A DNA stretch of 41,825 nt from Deltaproteobacteria bacterium (GTDB lineage: Bacteria > Myxococcota > B64-G9). The first letter of the stretch is position 1, and each line of letters starts with the position of its first letter. Both the position numbers and the translations under genes were made by a program. Below, in pieces: positions 19,677 to 27,758 of the stretch. The stretch is from assembly GCA_016935365.1 (NCBI GenBank), contig JAFGRB010000435.1, forward strand, positions 1-41,825, given 5' to 3'. Under the pieces are notes generated by a model. The model had not been told where the DNA came from, did not search any database, and saw only the letters and a program-made list of their open reading frames with translations.

Positions 19677-22094
19677 ATGCCAGCCCCGCCCACCGCGCCG
19701 CGGAGCACCTTCGCGGGCCTGCTGCTCCTCTCCGCCGCCACACTGTGCCTCGAGGTCTGCCTGACGCGGATCCTGTCGGTCACACTCTGGTATCACTTCG
19801 CCTTCATGGTCGTGTCGACGGCGCTGTTCGGCCTGGGCTTCGCGGGTGTGGCCCTGGCGCTGCGAAAGCGTCCGCAGGAAGTCTCGGCCCGGCTGCTCGC
19901 GCGCGCCGCGGCGGCCACCCCGATCGCCTTCGGAGCGGGTTTCCTGCTCTTCAACGCCATTCCCTACGAGCCCTTCTCCCTGGCGAGCGACGCCTGGCAG
20001 TGGCTCTGGATGCCGCTCTCCTACCTCAGCGTGACGCTGCCATTCTTCTTCTCCGGGCTGACCATCTCGGCGCTGCTGACCCGGCACGCTCGCGCGGTGC
20101 ATCGGCTGTACCTGTTCGATCTCGCCGGCGCCGGTGCGGGCTCGCTGGCCGTGATCGCGCTGCTGCCTGGGCTCGGCGGGCTGGGGACGGTCTTCGGCGC
20201 GGCGATGCTGGCCGCCTGCGGGGCGGCGTGCATCGCGCTCGAGTCCTCTCGCCGTCTGGCCGCGGGCGCGGGGTTGGCGGCGCTCGCGATCGCGGCGCTG
20301 GTCCCTTTCGCGGACGCCTGGATCCCCTTGCGCATCAGCTCCAACAAGGCGGTGGGCGATCCCGCGCAGGGCGGGCGCACGGTGGCCGAGCTGCTGGGCG
20401 ATCCGCAGCACCGGCTGCTCACGGCCTGGAACACGCTGTCGCGCATCGACGTGGTCGCCTTTCGCGACCGGCGCGGAGGGGAGCACCGCCACGTGCTGAT
20501 CGACGCCGGCACGGCCATGACCCGGCTGGCGCACCCCGAGGGCCCGATCGAGCAGCTGGGCCCCACCAGGACCGAGGAGTCCTACTTCGTCCAGCTCTTC
20601 GAGCACCCGTCCGTGCTGGTGATCGGCTCGGGCGGCGGACGGGAGGTCCTGATCGCGCTGCGAAACGGCGCTTCGAGGGTGCTGGGCGTGGAGATCAACC
20701 CGGCCATCAACGCGCTGCTCCTCGAGCGGATGGCCGACTTCACCGGCGGCCTGGCCGCCGACCCGCGAGTCGAGATCCGGACCGACGAGGCGCGGAGCTT
20801 CCTGCGCAGGCTGGATGAGCGCTTCGAGCTGATCTCCTGCCCGCACACGATCTCGAACGCGTCGCTGGCCAGCGGCTCGCTGAGCCTGGCCGAGAACCAC
20901 CTGATGACGGCGGAGGCCTTCGAGGACTACCTGGCACACCTGAGCGACGACGGCCTGCTCTTCATTACCCGTCCCGAGGCCCACCTGCCGAGGCTGTTCA
21001 GCACCGCCCGGGCGATCTTCGCGCTCCGGGGAGAGCAGGGCTTCGAGCGCTCGGTGATGGCCTACAGGGCCCGCAGCCGGGGCCTGGCCTTCTACGCGGG
21101 CTTCGCCTTGCGGCGGCGGCCATTCACCCCGGCCGAGGTGGACCGCTTCGCCGCCGTGCTCGAGCAGCGCGGGCTCCAGCCCTTGTATCTCCCGGGCCGG
21201 GACTCCGCTTGCCGGCCCCCGTACCCCGAGCTGGCCCGGGCGCCCGACCCGCGAACGGTGGCGGTGCCCTTCCCGGCCATCCTCGAGCCGGCCACCGATG
21301 ACCGGCCCTTCTTCAACCGCAGGGTGCCGCTGGCGGAGCTCCGCTGGTCGGACCTCGCGGGCGTCTTCGATCGCCGTACCGACGGGCGCCAGGCGCTGGA
21401 GGATCGGCCCGTGGCCGAGGCGTCGCTGCTGGTGCTGCTCATCGAGACGGGGATCATCGGCCTGGCGTTCATCTTGCTCCCGCTGGCGGTCTTCAGGCGG
21501 CGCAACCTGGCGGGCGAGGGGCGCCTGCGGACCCTGGCCGCATTCGGCCTGCTGGGGCTCGCCTACATCACCGTGGAGGTCGGCTTCATCCAGCGCTTCA
21601 CGCTCTACCTCGGACGCCCGGTGCTGGTCTTCTCGACCGTGCTGGGCACCCTGCTCGTGGCCTCGGGGCTGGGCTCCAGCTTTGCGCGCCGGTTCAGCGC
21701 CGCGCGCGCCCCGGTCTTCGCGGGCCTCGTGGCGGCGGCCATCGCGGCGGCGACGGTCCTCGTCACCGCGCCGCTTCTCGCGGGCACGCTGGCCTGGCCG
21801 GCCTGGGCCCGCATCTCGCTGAGCGTGCTCCTGCTCGCGCCCAGCGGCTTCGTCATGGGGATGCCCTTCCCCCTGCTCATCAGGCGCCTGGACGCCACCC
21901 ACCCCGAGCGCATACCCTGGGCATGGGGGGTGAACGGCTTCGCCTCGGTGGTGGGCTCGATCGGCGCGGTCTTGCTGGGCATGACGCTCGGCTACACCGC
22001 CGTGCTGCTCTTCGGCGTCGGGTTCTACGGGCTGGCCGCCGTCTCGGCCCTGGGCTTCTCCGGTGACTTGCCAAGCCCGAACGCGAGCGGGTAG
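19677..22094 (+). CDS. polytopic membrane protein with spermidine-synthase-like domain
   Basis: An 805-residue protein. Residues about 1-230 form several transmembrane helices. A cytoplasmic Rossmann-type domain (about 300-460) carries the nucleotide-binding motif VLVIGSGGGRE (about 313-323) and VLGVEINP (about 337-344), as in membrane-fused spermidine-synthase / SAM-binding proteins. A second hydrophobic block spans about 560-800. Genuine aminopropyltransferase activity is doubtful, because the family is often non-canonical. The start lies 7 bp after the previous stop with a poor ribosome-binding site. It is 15 bp upstream of the Rieske gene, so it probably shares that transcript. Confidence 0.85.
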   Translation: MPAPPTAPRSTFAGLLLLSAATLCLEVCLTRILSVTLWYHFAFMVVSTALFGLGFAGVALALRKRPQEVSARLLARAAAATPIAFGAGFLLFNAIPYEPFSLASDAWQWLWMPLSYLSVTLPFFFSGLTISALLTRHARAVHRLYLFDLAGAGAGSLAVIALLPGLGGLGTVFGAAMLAACGAACIALESSRRLAAGAGLAALAIAALVPFADAWIPLRISSNKAVGDPAQGGRTVAELLGDPQHRLLTAWNTLSRIDVVAFRDRRGGEHRHVLIDAGTAMTRLAHPEGPIEQLGPTRTEESYFVQLFEHPSVLVIGSGGGREVLIALRNGASRVLGVEINPAINALLLERMADFTGGLAADPRVEIRTDEARSFLRRLDERFELISCPHTISNASLASGSLSLAENHLMTAEAFEDYLAHLSDDGLLFITRPEAHLPRLFSTARAIFALRGEQGFERSVMAYRARSRGLAFYAGFALRRRPFTPAEVDRFAAVLEQRGLQPLYLPGRDSACRPPYPELARAPDPRTVAVPFPAILEPATDDRPFFNRRVPLAELRWSDLAGVFDRRTDGRQALEDRPVAEASLLVLLIETGIIGLAFILLPLAVFRRRNLAGEGRLRTLAAFGLLGLAYITVEVGFIQRFTLYLGRPVLVFSTVLGTLLVASGLGSSFARRFSAARAPVFAGLVAAAIAAATVLVTAPLLAGTLAWPAWARISLSVLLLAPSGFVMGMPFPLLIRRLDATHPERIPWAWGVNGFASVVGSIGAVLLGMTLGYTAVLLFGVGFYGLAAVSALGFSGDLPSPNASG

Positions 22095-22109
22095 ACTGGC
22101 GCTACCCAG

Positions 22110-22631
22110 ATGGCAGAAGAGCACGACAGGCAACCCGCGGAGCAAGTCGGCGACGCCGATGGGCCGAGCCGCCGGGATTTTCTCGTCGGCTCGGGCCGCG
22201 CGGTGCTGTGCGCCTGCGCGCTGGGCGCTGCGGCGGGCAGCCTGCGCCTGGCGATCCCTCGGGTGCAGGACGGCCCCCCGGCGCGCTTTCCGGTCGGCCG
22301 GCCGGGCGACTTCCAGATGCGGACCTTGACCTGGCTCAGGGAGCGCGATCTCTTCGTGCTCCGCGACGAGGGCGGGTTCGGCGCCATGTCCGCCCGCTGC
22401 ACGCACCTGGGCTGCACCGTTCGGCGCACGGCGGACGGATTCTACTGCCCCTGCCACGGGGCCCGATTCGGGCTCGCCGGCGAGCTGGTCTCGGGTCCGG
22501 CGCGCGAGCCGCTGCCCTGGTATCGGCTGAGCCTGGAACCGGACGGCAAGCTGTGGGTCGATCGGCGCGAGGAGGTCTCCGCCGGCACGCGCTCGCTCGG
22601 CGAGATCGAGGCCGGGGAGGCGGGCGGATGA
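22110..22631 (+). CDS. Rieske iron-sulfur protein of a bc-type complex
   Basis: A 173-residue protein with an N-terminal twin-arginine signal/anchor (SRRDFL, residues 20-25, then a hydrophobic helix). It has both Rieske [2Fe-2S] motifs: C97-T-H99-LG-C102 and C113-P-C115-H116, including the disulfide pair C102/C115. It would accept electrons from quinol at the periplasmic face. Its stop overlaps the cytochrome b start (ATGA at 22628-22631), which indicates translational coupling. Confidence 0.95.
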   Translation: MAEEHDRQPAEQVGDADGPSRRDFLVGSGRAVLCACALGAAAGSLRLAIPRVQDGPPARFPVGRPGDFQMRTLTWLRERDLFVLRDEGGFGAMSARCTHLGCTVRRTADGFYCPCHGARFGLAGELVSGPAREPLPWYRLSLEPDGKLWVDRREEVSAGTRSLGEIEAGEAGG

Positions 22632-23902
22632 GTCGAGAGGCGGACGAGCCGCACCTGCGCATGCGGCGCAACTTCGTCTTCCACGTCCATCCGCTCAGGG
22701 TGAGCGAGCACGCGCTCAACCCCTGGCTCACCCTGGGGTTGGGGATCCTCACCGGGGTGCTGTTCTTCCTGCTGTGCGCGAGCGGCGCCCTGCTGATGAT
22801 CTACTACATCCCGTCGACCGAGCGCGCCTATGACTCCATGCTGGACATCCAGCACGCCGTGGCCTTCGGGCCGTTCGTGAGGGCGCTGCACCGATGGTCG
22901 GCTCACGGCATGGTGGCCTGCGTCGGGCTGCACCTCGTGCGGGTGGCGGCCTGCGCGGCCTACCGCGGCCGGACGCTCAACTGGTTCATCGGTCTTGCGC
23001 TGCTGGCCTCGACCCTGGGGCTGGCCTACACCGGCTACCTGCTGCCCTGGGACCAGCGCGCCTACTGGGCGGTGACGGTCAGCGCCAACCTGCTCGATCA
23101 CTTCCCCTGGCTGGGCGCACCCCTCAAGGAGCTCTTCCTGGGCGGCGAGCGCGTGGGCCAGGCCGCCCTGATCCGCTTCTACACCCTGCACGTCTTCGTC
23201 TTGCCTGTCGTGCTGCTCGCCCTGCTCGGGCTCCACCTGTGGAGGATCCGCAAGGACGGGGGCCTGGCCGGCCGGCCGGCCGACGATCGGCTGCTGCCGG
23301 CCTGGCCGCACCTGCTGCTGCGCGAGGCGATCCTGGTGCTCTGCGCGCTGGCCGTCGCGGGCCTCTTCGCCGCGCTCGTCGATGCGCCTCTGGGAGGCCG
23401 GCCCGATCTCCATCACCCCTCCAACCCGGACAAGGCGCCCTGGTTCTTCCTGTGGGTCCAGGAGATGGTCTCCTACTCCGCCCCGGTCGGGGGGGTGGCC
23501 TTCCCGTCGCTGGCCGTCTTGCTCCTCGTCGTCTGGCCTTTCGCCGATCGGGGCGAGCGAGCCACGGGCCGCTGGCTCGGGGCGCCGCGCAGCCGCTGGC
23601 TGCTCGGCGCCGTGGTCCTGAGCGCCGCCGCGGCCTTCGCCTCGCTCGAGTGGGCTTACCTGGCGGGCGAGGGCTGCGCCGGCAGCCACCCGGATCTGCT
23701 CAACCCGGCCTCGGGCATGCTGGTGCTCGCCGCGGTCGCGGCCGCGGCTGCCGGCTGGGTCGACCGCTCGCGGCGCACGGCTCTGCTGGCCGCCCTGGGC
23801 GTGACCCTGGTCGCGGTCGTCGGCTGCATCCTCGTCGGACTCTGCCGGGGTCCGGACTGGATCTTCTACTGGCCCTGGGAGGACTGGCCCCTTGTCGGCT
23901 GA
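22628..23902 (+). CDS. cytochrome b (fused b6/subunit IV type) of a menaquinol-cytochrome c complex
   Basis: A 424-residue membrane protein with four heme-ligand histidines: H88/H102 and H188/H203. The second pair has 14 intervening residues, as in cytochrome b6. The C-terminal half corresponds to subunit IV, where the quinol-site PEWY motif is replaced by KAPWFF (about 269-274), a form seen in several bacterial menaquinol complexes. TGYLLPWDQ (about 135-143) is the conserved loop of the family. The ATG overlaps the Rieske stop. The multiheme cytochrome overlaps its 3' end, so the three genes form one unit. Confidence 0.95.
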   Translation: MSREADEPHLRMRRNFVFHVHPLRVSEHALNPWLTLGLGILTGVLFFLLCASGALLMIYYIPSTERAYDSMLDIQHAVAFGPFVRALHRWSAHGMVACVGLHLVRVAACAAYRGRTLNWFIGLALLASTLGLAYTGYLLPWDQRAYWAVTVSANLLDHFPWLGAPLKELFLGGERVGQAALIRFYTLHVFVLPVVLLALLGLHLWRIRKDGGLAGRPADDRLLPAWPHLLLREAILVLCALAVAGLFAALVDAPLGGRPDLHHPSNPDKAPWFFLWVQEMVSYSAPVGGVAFPSLAVLLLVVWPFADRGERATGRWLGAPRSRWLLGAVVLSAAAAFASLEWAYLAGEGCAGSHPDLLNPASGMLVLAAVAAAAAGWVDRSRRTALLAALGVTLVAVVGCILVGLCRGPDWIFYWPWEDWPLVG

Positions 23903-24905
23903 GCGCGATCTGCCCACCGATGCCAGGCGCTTGCGGATCGGGCTGCTTCTCGCCGCCTGCGCGCTGCTTACCGTGATGGTCCTGGCGGCCGTCCGGGCGC
24001 TGCGGCCCGGCTTTGTGGAGATCCAGGCGCGCTTCGCCGGGCAGGTAGGCGAGGCCGCAGCGGGGGTCAGACAGGTCCAGAGCTGCCGCGGCGAGCTGGA
24101 CCGCTGCACGACCTGCCACCTGGGCGTCGAGCGGGAAGACCTCCGCGCGGCCGGGCTCCCGCCTCCTTTCGGGCCGCACCCCGAGCGGCTCGGGCACCAC
24201 CAGCGCGCCCATGTCGAGATAGGCTGCAGCGCTTGTCACGGCGGCGTGGGCCGGGCGCTCAATTCGGACGATGCGCATGTGAACGCCGCGACGGGCGAGC
24301 GCGATCCGCTCATGCGAGAGCCCCACATCCAGGCTGCCTGCGCCCGCTGCCACCTGCCGGGCGAGGTGCCGGGCACGGAGCGCCTGCTCCATGGCGCTCG
24401 GCTGTACGCCGAGCTCGGCTGCGCCGTCTGCCACCCTCTGGGGAGAGAGGGGCTCGGAGGGGCGGACTACGGACCGGACCTGCGCACCATCGGTCGCAAG
24501 AGCCTCGGCTACCTGCGAGACAGCTTGATCGATCCGAGCGCCAACTTCGCCGGATCCACCATGCCGGCCTTCGACCGCAGCTTCGAGGATCACCCCGAGG
24601 CCTTGGCCGATCTGCTGGTCTATCTGGAGAGCCTGCCGCTCGAGCCCGCACCCGGATGCAGGCTTCGCGAGCGCAACGCCGGGCTGCTGGCCGCGCCCTG
24701 CGCGAGCTGCCACGCCGGGACAGCCGGAAACGCCGCGGGGCGCTTCCGGCACGGCTGCGTCTGGATCCGAGAGCGCCGAGATGCGCTGCGCTGCGGCCGC
24801 TGCCACCCTGGAACGGTGCCCGATCCGGGACCGGACAAGGGCTTCTGCCCCCGGATCCAGCAGGAGCGGAAGGCTTGCTCGGCCTGCCATGACGCAGCAC
24901 GTTGA
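23892..24905 (+). CDS. membrane-anchored heptaheme cytochrome c
   Basis: A 337-residue protein starting at TTG with GGGAGGA eight bases upstream, inside the end of the cytochrome b gene. One N-terminal membrane helix (about 15-34) anchors it. Seven CXXCH heme motifs lie at about residues 72, 112, 150, 177, 270, 301 and 329. The fourth begins a monoheme class I-like cytochrome domain with a probable axial Met in STMPAF (M224). It replaces cytochrome c1/f as electron acceptor of the Rieske-cytochrome b unit and may pass electrons to an extracytoplasmic carrier (inference). Confidence 0.92.
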   Translation: MSAERDLPTDARRLRIGLLLAACALLTVMVLAAVRALRPGFVEIQARFAGQVGEAAAGVRQVQSCRGELDRCTTCHLGVEREDLRAAGLPPPFGPHPERLGHHQRAHVEIGCSACHGGVGRALNSDDAHVNAATGERDPLMREPHIQAACARCHLPGEVPGTERLLHGARLYAELGCAVCHPLGREGLGGADYGPDLRTIGRKSLGYLRDSLIDPSANFAGSTMPAFDRSFEDHPEALADLLVYLESLPLEPAPGCRLRERNAGLLAAPCASCHAGTAGNAAGRFRHGCVWIRERRDALRCGRCHPGTVPDPGPDKGFCPRIQQERKACSACHDAAR

Positions 24906-24919
24906 GCTCGGCTTGGGGG

Positions 24920-25060
24920 CTCGAGACCCCAGATCCATCTGCCAGGCGGCTTTTTTGGGGGCTGGATCCGCACAGTCAAGACATTGTAAATATTTTGTTT
25001 TCATGGATGGAGCTCCGTTCTGCGCTCGGGCTGGCAGCTCTTTGTGGACTCGAGACCCCA
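24920..25060. repeat. pair of 12-bp direct repeats CTCGAGACCCCA
   Basis: Exact copies at 24920-24931 and 25049-25060, 129 bp apart. The nearer copy is centred about 101 bp and the farther about 230 bp upstream of the -24 GG at 25156, which are plausible enhancer distances. The core CTCGAG is itself a palindrome. Confidence 0.5.
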
Positions 25061-25153
25061 AAAAGAGCAGAGATCCGGCGCTCGAGCCGGGCGTGATTCT
25101 TGCTAATGCCATGAAATATAGGCCTAATTATTATCTAGCCGCCAGCTCGATCA

Positions 25154-25170
25154 TTGGCTCGGATCTTGCG
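25154..25170 (+). promoter_or_regulatory. near-consensus sigma54 promoter of TSP3 gene 2
   Basis: TTGGCTCGGATCTTGCG has GG at 25156-25157, exactly 10 bp, and GC at 25168-25169. It matches YTGGCACGRNNNTTGCW except at one -24 base and the final W. Transcription would start near 25181, 70 nt before the ATG. This is the best -24/-12 element in the window. Confidence 0.75.
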
Positions 25171-25250
25171 TACATAGAAGGCCGATGAGCAAATCAACAA
25201 ACAATCAAAGATTTATGAACAAGAAGGACAAACCTGAAAGGAGCGGAGAG

Positions 25251-26552
25251 ATGAAGTGGACAGTCATTTTGGCACTGGCGGCGATGACGCTGTTCCTGGC
25301 GGCCCCTGCTGTGGCACAGACCGACGACTCGGCCCCCGGCGAGTGCTCGGGCGGGCTGTGCGGCACCCCGGATGAGTCAGGCGGCGGCTGCGGCTGCGGC
25401 TGCGGCTCGATCCTCATCGCCAACACGGACCTGGGCGATACCTATCAGTATGCGGACGACTACGACGAGGACGGCATCGAGGACGACTTCGACAACTGCC
25501 CCTTCCACTCCAACCGCGACCAGGCCGATGCGGACGGCGACCTGGATGGCGACGCCTGCGACAACTGCCAGAACGAGCCCAACGAGGAGCAGGTGGACGC
25601 GGATGGCGACGGCCTGGGCGATGCCTGCGACCTGGACGTCGACGGTGACGGCGTGGACAACACCCTCGACAACTGCAAGGAGGTTCGCAACCCCAGCCAG
25701 CAGAACCTGGACGAGGACATGTTCGGCGATGCCTGCGACCCCGACATCGACGGGGACCTGGTGCCCAACCTCCAGGACAACTGCCCCTTCGTGAACAACC
25801 CCGATCAGGAGTCGACCGGCCCGTGGAACCTCGAGGGCTGCGACCAGGACGCCGACGATGACCGCGTGCCCGACCTCTACGACAACTGCCCCTACCAGAC
25901 CAATGCGGACCAGCTCGACTCGGATCTGGACGGCATCGGCGACAAGTGCGACGTGGACGATGACAACGACCAGATCCTCGACCAGGCCGACAACTGCAAG
26001 CTGGTCGCCAACAAGGACCAGAGCGACGAGGACCGCGATGGCCAGGGCGACGTCTGCGACAGCACCTTCTGCTACGTGGCCGACGAGGTCGGCTCCTGCC
26101 TCGACCCGACCTCGACCTTCATGGTCTACGCGGGCATGGACCGCAAGGTTCGCACCGGCGAGACCCTGCCCCTGGTCTTCTGGGCCAACCGCAAGAACCG
26201 GGGTATCAACTACGAGTGGACGGTCGTGAGCAGCCCGGACGGCTCCGGCGCGACCATCCGTCATCCTCGCGGCTCGGCCACCCTGTCGACGCCCTACAAC
26301 TACCACTACAAGAAGGGCCGGGTGGTGGAGTTCACGCCGGACCAGCCGGGTGAGTACGTCATCAAGCTCAGCGGCCAGCTCGTCTTCGACGACGACCTCT
26401 ACCCGGGTGCCCGGACCGACGAGCACACCATGAAGCTGACCGCCGAGGGCGATCCGGTCTCCTCGGGCTGCGCCACGGCGGCCGGCAGCGGCAGCGCGCT
26501 GGGCCTGCTCGGCATGCTGCTGGGTCTGGTGGCCCTGAAGCTGAGGCACTGA
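25251..26552 (+). CDS. secreted TSP3-repeat protein with Ig-like domain and MYXO-CTERM-like anchor (paralog 2)
   Basis: A 433-residue precursor, the same length and domain order as the product at 6338: signal peptide (AVAQT, about 23), a shorter Cys-Gly alternation (46-52, three Cys), TSP3 repeats (about 65-268), PKD/Ig-like domain (about 275-398), and a C-terminal Cys, hydrophobic helix and basic end (KLRH). The segment around SILIANTDLG to FDNCPF is essentially identical in the two proteins. The ATG at 25251 follows AAAGGAGCGG. An upstream in-frame ATG at 25185 would add a basic leader before the signal peptide and is less likely. It is probably a calcium-binding surface protein under sigma54 control. 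Confidence 0.9.
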   Translation: MKWTVILALAAMTLFLAAPAVAQTDDSAPGECSGGLCGTPDESGGGCGCGCGSILIANTDLGDTYQYADDYDEDGIEDDFDNCPFHSNRDQADADGDLDGDACDNCQNEPNEEQVDADGDGLGDACDLDVDGDGVDNTLDNCKEVRNPSQQNLDEDMFGDACDPDIDGDLVPNLQDNCPFVNNPDQESTGPWNLEGCDQDADDDRVPDLYDNCPYQTNADQLDSDLDGIGDKCDVDDDNDQILDQADNCKLVANKDQSDEDRDGQGDVCDSTFCYVADEVGSCLDPTSTFMVYAGMDRKVRTGETLPLVFWANRKNRGINYEWTVVSSPDGSGATIRHPRGSATLSTPYNYHYKKGRVVEFTPDQPGEYVIKLSGQLVFDDDLYPGARTDEHTMKLTAEGDPVSSGCATAAGSGSALGLLGMLLGLVALKLRH

Positions 26553-26592
26553 GCGCGAACGCGCGCTTGTTCTCAATACCTCCTTTCCTCGC

Positions 26593-26622
26593 CACGGGCT
26601 GCGACTTCGGTCGCAGCCCGTG
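26593..26622. terminator. 13-bp stem with UUCG tetraloop after TSP3 gene 2
   Basis: CACGGGCTGCGAC (26593-26605)... the arms at 26593-26605 and 26610-26622 are perfectly complementary around TTCG, closed by C-G, the ultrastable tetraloop type. Only a short weak T-stretch follows, so termination may be partial or Rho-assisted, or the hairpin may protect the mRNA 3' end. Confidence 0.65.
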
Positions 26623-26652
26623 AACTTTAAGCCCGGCCTGTAAGCCTTGCGC

Positions 26653-26674
26653 GGTGAAGCCGGATTGCTTCACC
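26653..26674. promoter_or_regulatory. candidate enhancer palindrome GGTGAAGC-N6-GCTTCACC
   Basis: Perfect 8-bp arms at 26653-26660 and 26667-26674. Thirteen arm bases and the spacer length are shared with 6191-6212. It is centred about 88 bp upstream of the -24 GG at 26752. It could bind one of the two EBPs, or it could be part of a hairpin series. Confidence 0.5.
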
Positions 26675-26675
26675 T

Positions 26676-26707
26676 GCTCGCTCCTGCGTCCGCTGTCAGG
26701 AGCGAGC
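26676..26707. repeat. 11-bp perfect inverted repeat
   Basis: GCTCGCTCCTG (26676-26686) pairs with CAGGAGCGAGC (26697-26707) over a 10-base loop, followed by TTT. It may be a second weak terminator insulating the motor operon from the TSP3 gene, or a protein-binding site between enhancer and promoter. Confidence 0.5.
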
Positions 26708-26749
26708 TTTCCACGTATCTGAACGATGAGATGAGCACCCGCGTGCTGG

Positions 26750-26766
26750 CTGGCACAGGTCATGCA
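26750..26766 (+). promoter_or_regulatory. sigma54-type distal promoter of the motor operon
   Basis: CTGGCACAGGTCATGCA has perfect TGGCAC (GG 26752-26753), 10 bp, then GC (26764-26765), with two mismatches to the 17-base consensus. The predicted start is near 26777, about 290 nt upstream of the first gene. Confidence 0.6.
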
Positions 26767-26905
26767 ATTCCCTTCCGAGAAGGGCGCGGATCTCCTCACT
26801 TGTTGCGGGATTGCGCGCTCTCCAGGCGAGGAAAGGAGGGATTTCTCTCATAGCGACGGCCAGGGGAACACGGGCAGCCAGGATGAGCTCCTTTGGCGGG
26901 ATCTC

Positions 26906-26934
26906 TTGACTCGCCACAGGGCGGTCGCTATAAT
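26906..26934 (+). promoter_or_regulatory. consensus sigma70 promoter of the motor operon
   Basis: TTGACT (5/6), 17-bp spacer, perfect TATAAT (26929-26934). The predicted start is about 26941, where TCCGTG (26941-26946) and CACGGA (26953-26958) form a hairpin at the very 5' end of the mRNA, possibly protecting it from 5'-dependent decay. Confidence 0.85.
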
Positions 26935-27065
26935 CCGGCGTCCGTGAAAACCCACGGAATCCGGCATGCTTTGGCCTTTCGAGCATCCGGAGCGCGAGCA
27001 GGTCGGAGGAGAGGAGACAGCGCAACACCAGATGGCCGTCGATCCAGGACGCCAGGAGAACCACG

Positions 27066-27719
27066 ATGACTGATTTCCTTATGAAGTTCAACCCATTCGA
27101 CCCGGGTGGTTTCTGGATGTTCCTGATCGCCCTCACCTCGGTCTTCACCGTCTTCGTGGCTGCAGAGAGAATCTATGTCTTGTGGTTCAAGTACAAGGTG
27201 GATTCGCGGCAGGTGATGAGCCGCATTCTGTCCTTCGTGGACTCGAACAACTACAGCCGGGCCATCGAGGTCTGCAACGCCCAGAGCAACAACCCCATGA
27301 TGGTGGTCCTCAAGGCGGGTCTGCTCAAAGCCAACCGTTCGGACGTGGAGATCCGGCGCGCCCTGGAGCAGACCACCATGAAGGTCGGGCCACAGATCTC
27401 CAAGCGCATCCCTTACCTGGCCACCCTGGCCAACGTGGCCACCCTCCTGGGTCTGCTGGGAACCATCTTCGGCCTTATCCTCGCATTCGAGAGCGTCGGG
27501 GCCGCTTCGGCGGCCAAGAAGCAAGAGGTCCTGGCCCAGGGCATCGCCATCGCGATGGAGACCACCGCGGGCGGGCTTCTGGTGGCCATCCCGACCACCA
27601 TCGCCCATGCCATACTCATGGCAAAGCAGGGTTCCATGCTGGATGCCATCGAGGACAGCGCCTTGACGCTGTTCAGCCACATCTCGGCGAAGAACCGCAT
27701 GGGCTCGATGCAGCGCTGA
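27066..27719 (+). CDS. MotA/TolQ/ExbB-family proton-channel protein (AglR-like)
   Basis: A 217-residue inner-membrane protein with three helices (about 14-34, 117-141, 161-185). It has the family core TLLGLLGTIFGLILAF in helix 2 and GIAIAMETTAGGLLVAIP in helix 3, with a cytoplasmic loop between helices 1 and 2. It would form the pentameric stator around a TolR-like dimer. It starts a ten-gene operon whose composition resembles the M. xanthus Agl motor and Glt/Nfs envelope complex. CAGGAG precedes the ATG, and a 13-codon upstream frame overlaps it. Confidence 0.92.
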   Translation: MTDFLMKFNPFDPGGFWMFLIALTSVFTVFVAAERIYVLWFKYKVDSRQVMSRILSFVDSNNYSRAIEVCNAQSNNPMMVVLKAGLLKANRSDVEIRRALEQTTMKVGPQISKRIPYLATLANVATLLGLLGTIFGLILAFESVGAASAAKKQEVLAQGIAIAMETTAGGLLVAIPTTIAHAILMAKQGSMLDAIEDSALTLFSHISAKNRMGSMQR

Positions 27720-27758
27720 GGCCGATTATGTCGCTGCGGCGAGGAGGAGGAGAGAATC

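Larger units (their letters stand above)
24906..25250. other. 345-bp AT-richer intergenic region with duplicated CTCGAGACCCCA element
   Basis: This gap is clearly AT-richer than its neighbours (for example 24985-25000 and 25105-25140). It contains two copies of CTCGAGACCCCA, at 24920-24931 and 25049-25060, each preceded by G-rich bases that can pair with CCCCA and expose CTCGAGA in the loop. The T6 at 24951 has no adequate stem before it. A sigma54-type element lies at its 3' end. No gene is supported in it. Confidence 0.55.
26553..27065. other. 513-bp structured regulatory region upstream of the motor operon
   Basis: In order it holds a UUCG hairpin (26593-26622), palindrome GGTGAAGC-N6-GCTTCACC (26653-26674), an 11-bp stem (26676-26686 with 26697-26707), a sigma54-type element (26750-26766), a sigma70-type promoter (26906-26934) and a hairpin at the predicted transcript start (26941-26958). 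Short open frames here show no convincing start signal and are not called as genes. A 13-codon ATG frame (27032-27073) overlaps the start of the TolQ-like gene. Confidence 0.6.

Noticed and set aside
22442..24109. Long minus-strand frame opposite the Rieske/cytochrome genes
   Set aside because: The plus strand has heme and iron-sulfur motifs; the minus frame has no recognisable domain.
24932..24956. Terminator ending in TTTTTT after the cytochrome operon
   Set aside because: The bases before the T-run form only a three-pair stem; the stronger G/C pairing nearby is about 20 bases too far upstream.
26762..26947. 61-codon frame in the regulatory region
   Set aside because: No ribosome-binding site; it lies across the sigma70 promoter and starts inside the -12 region of the sigma54 element.
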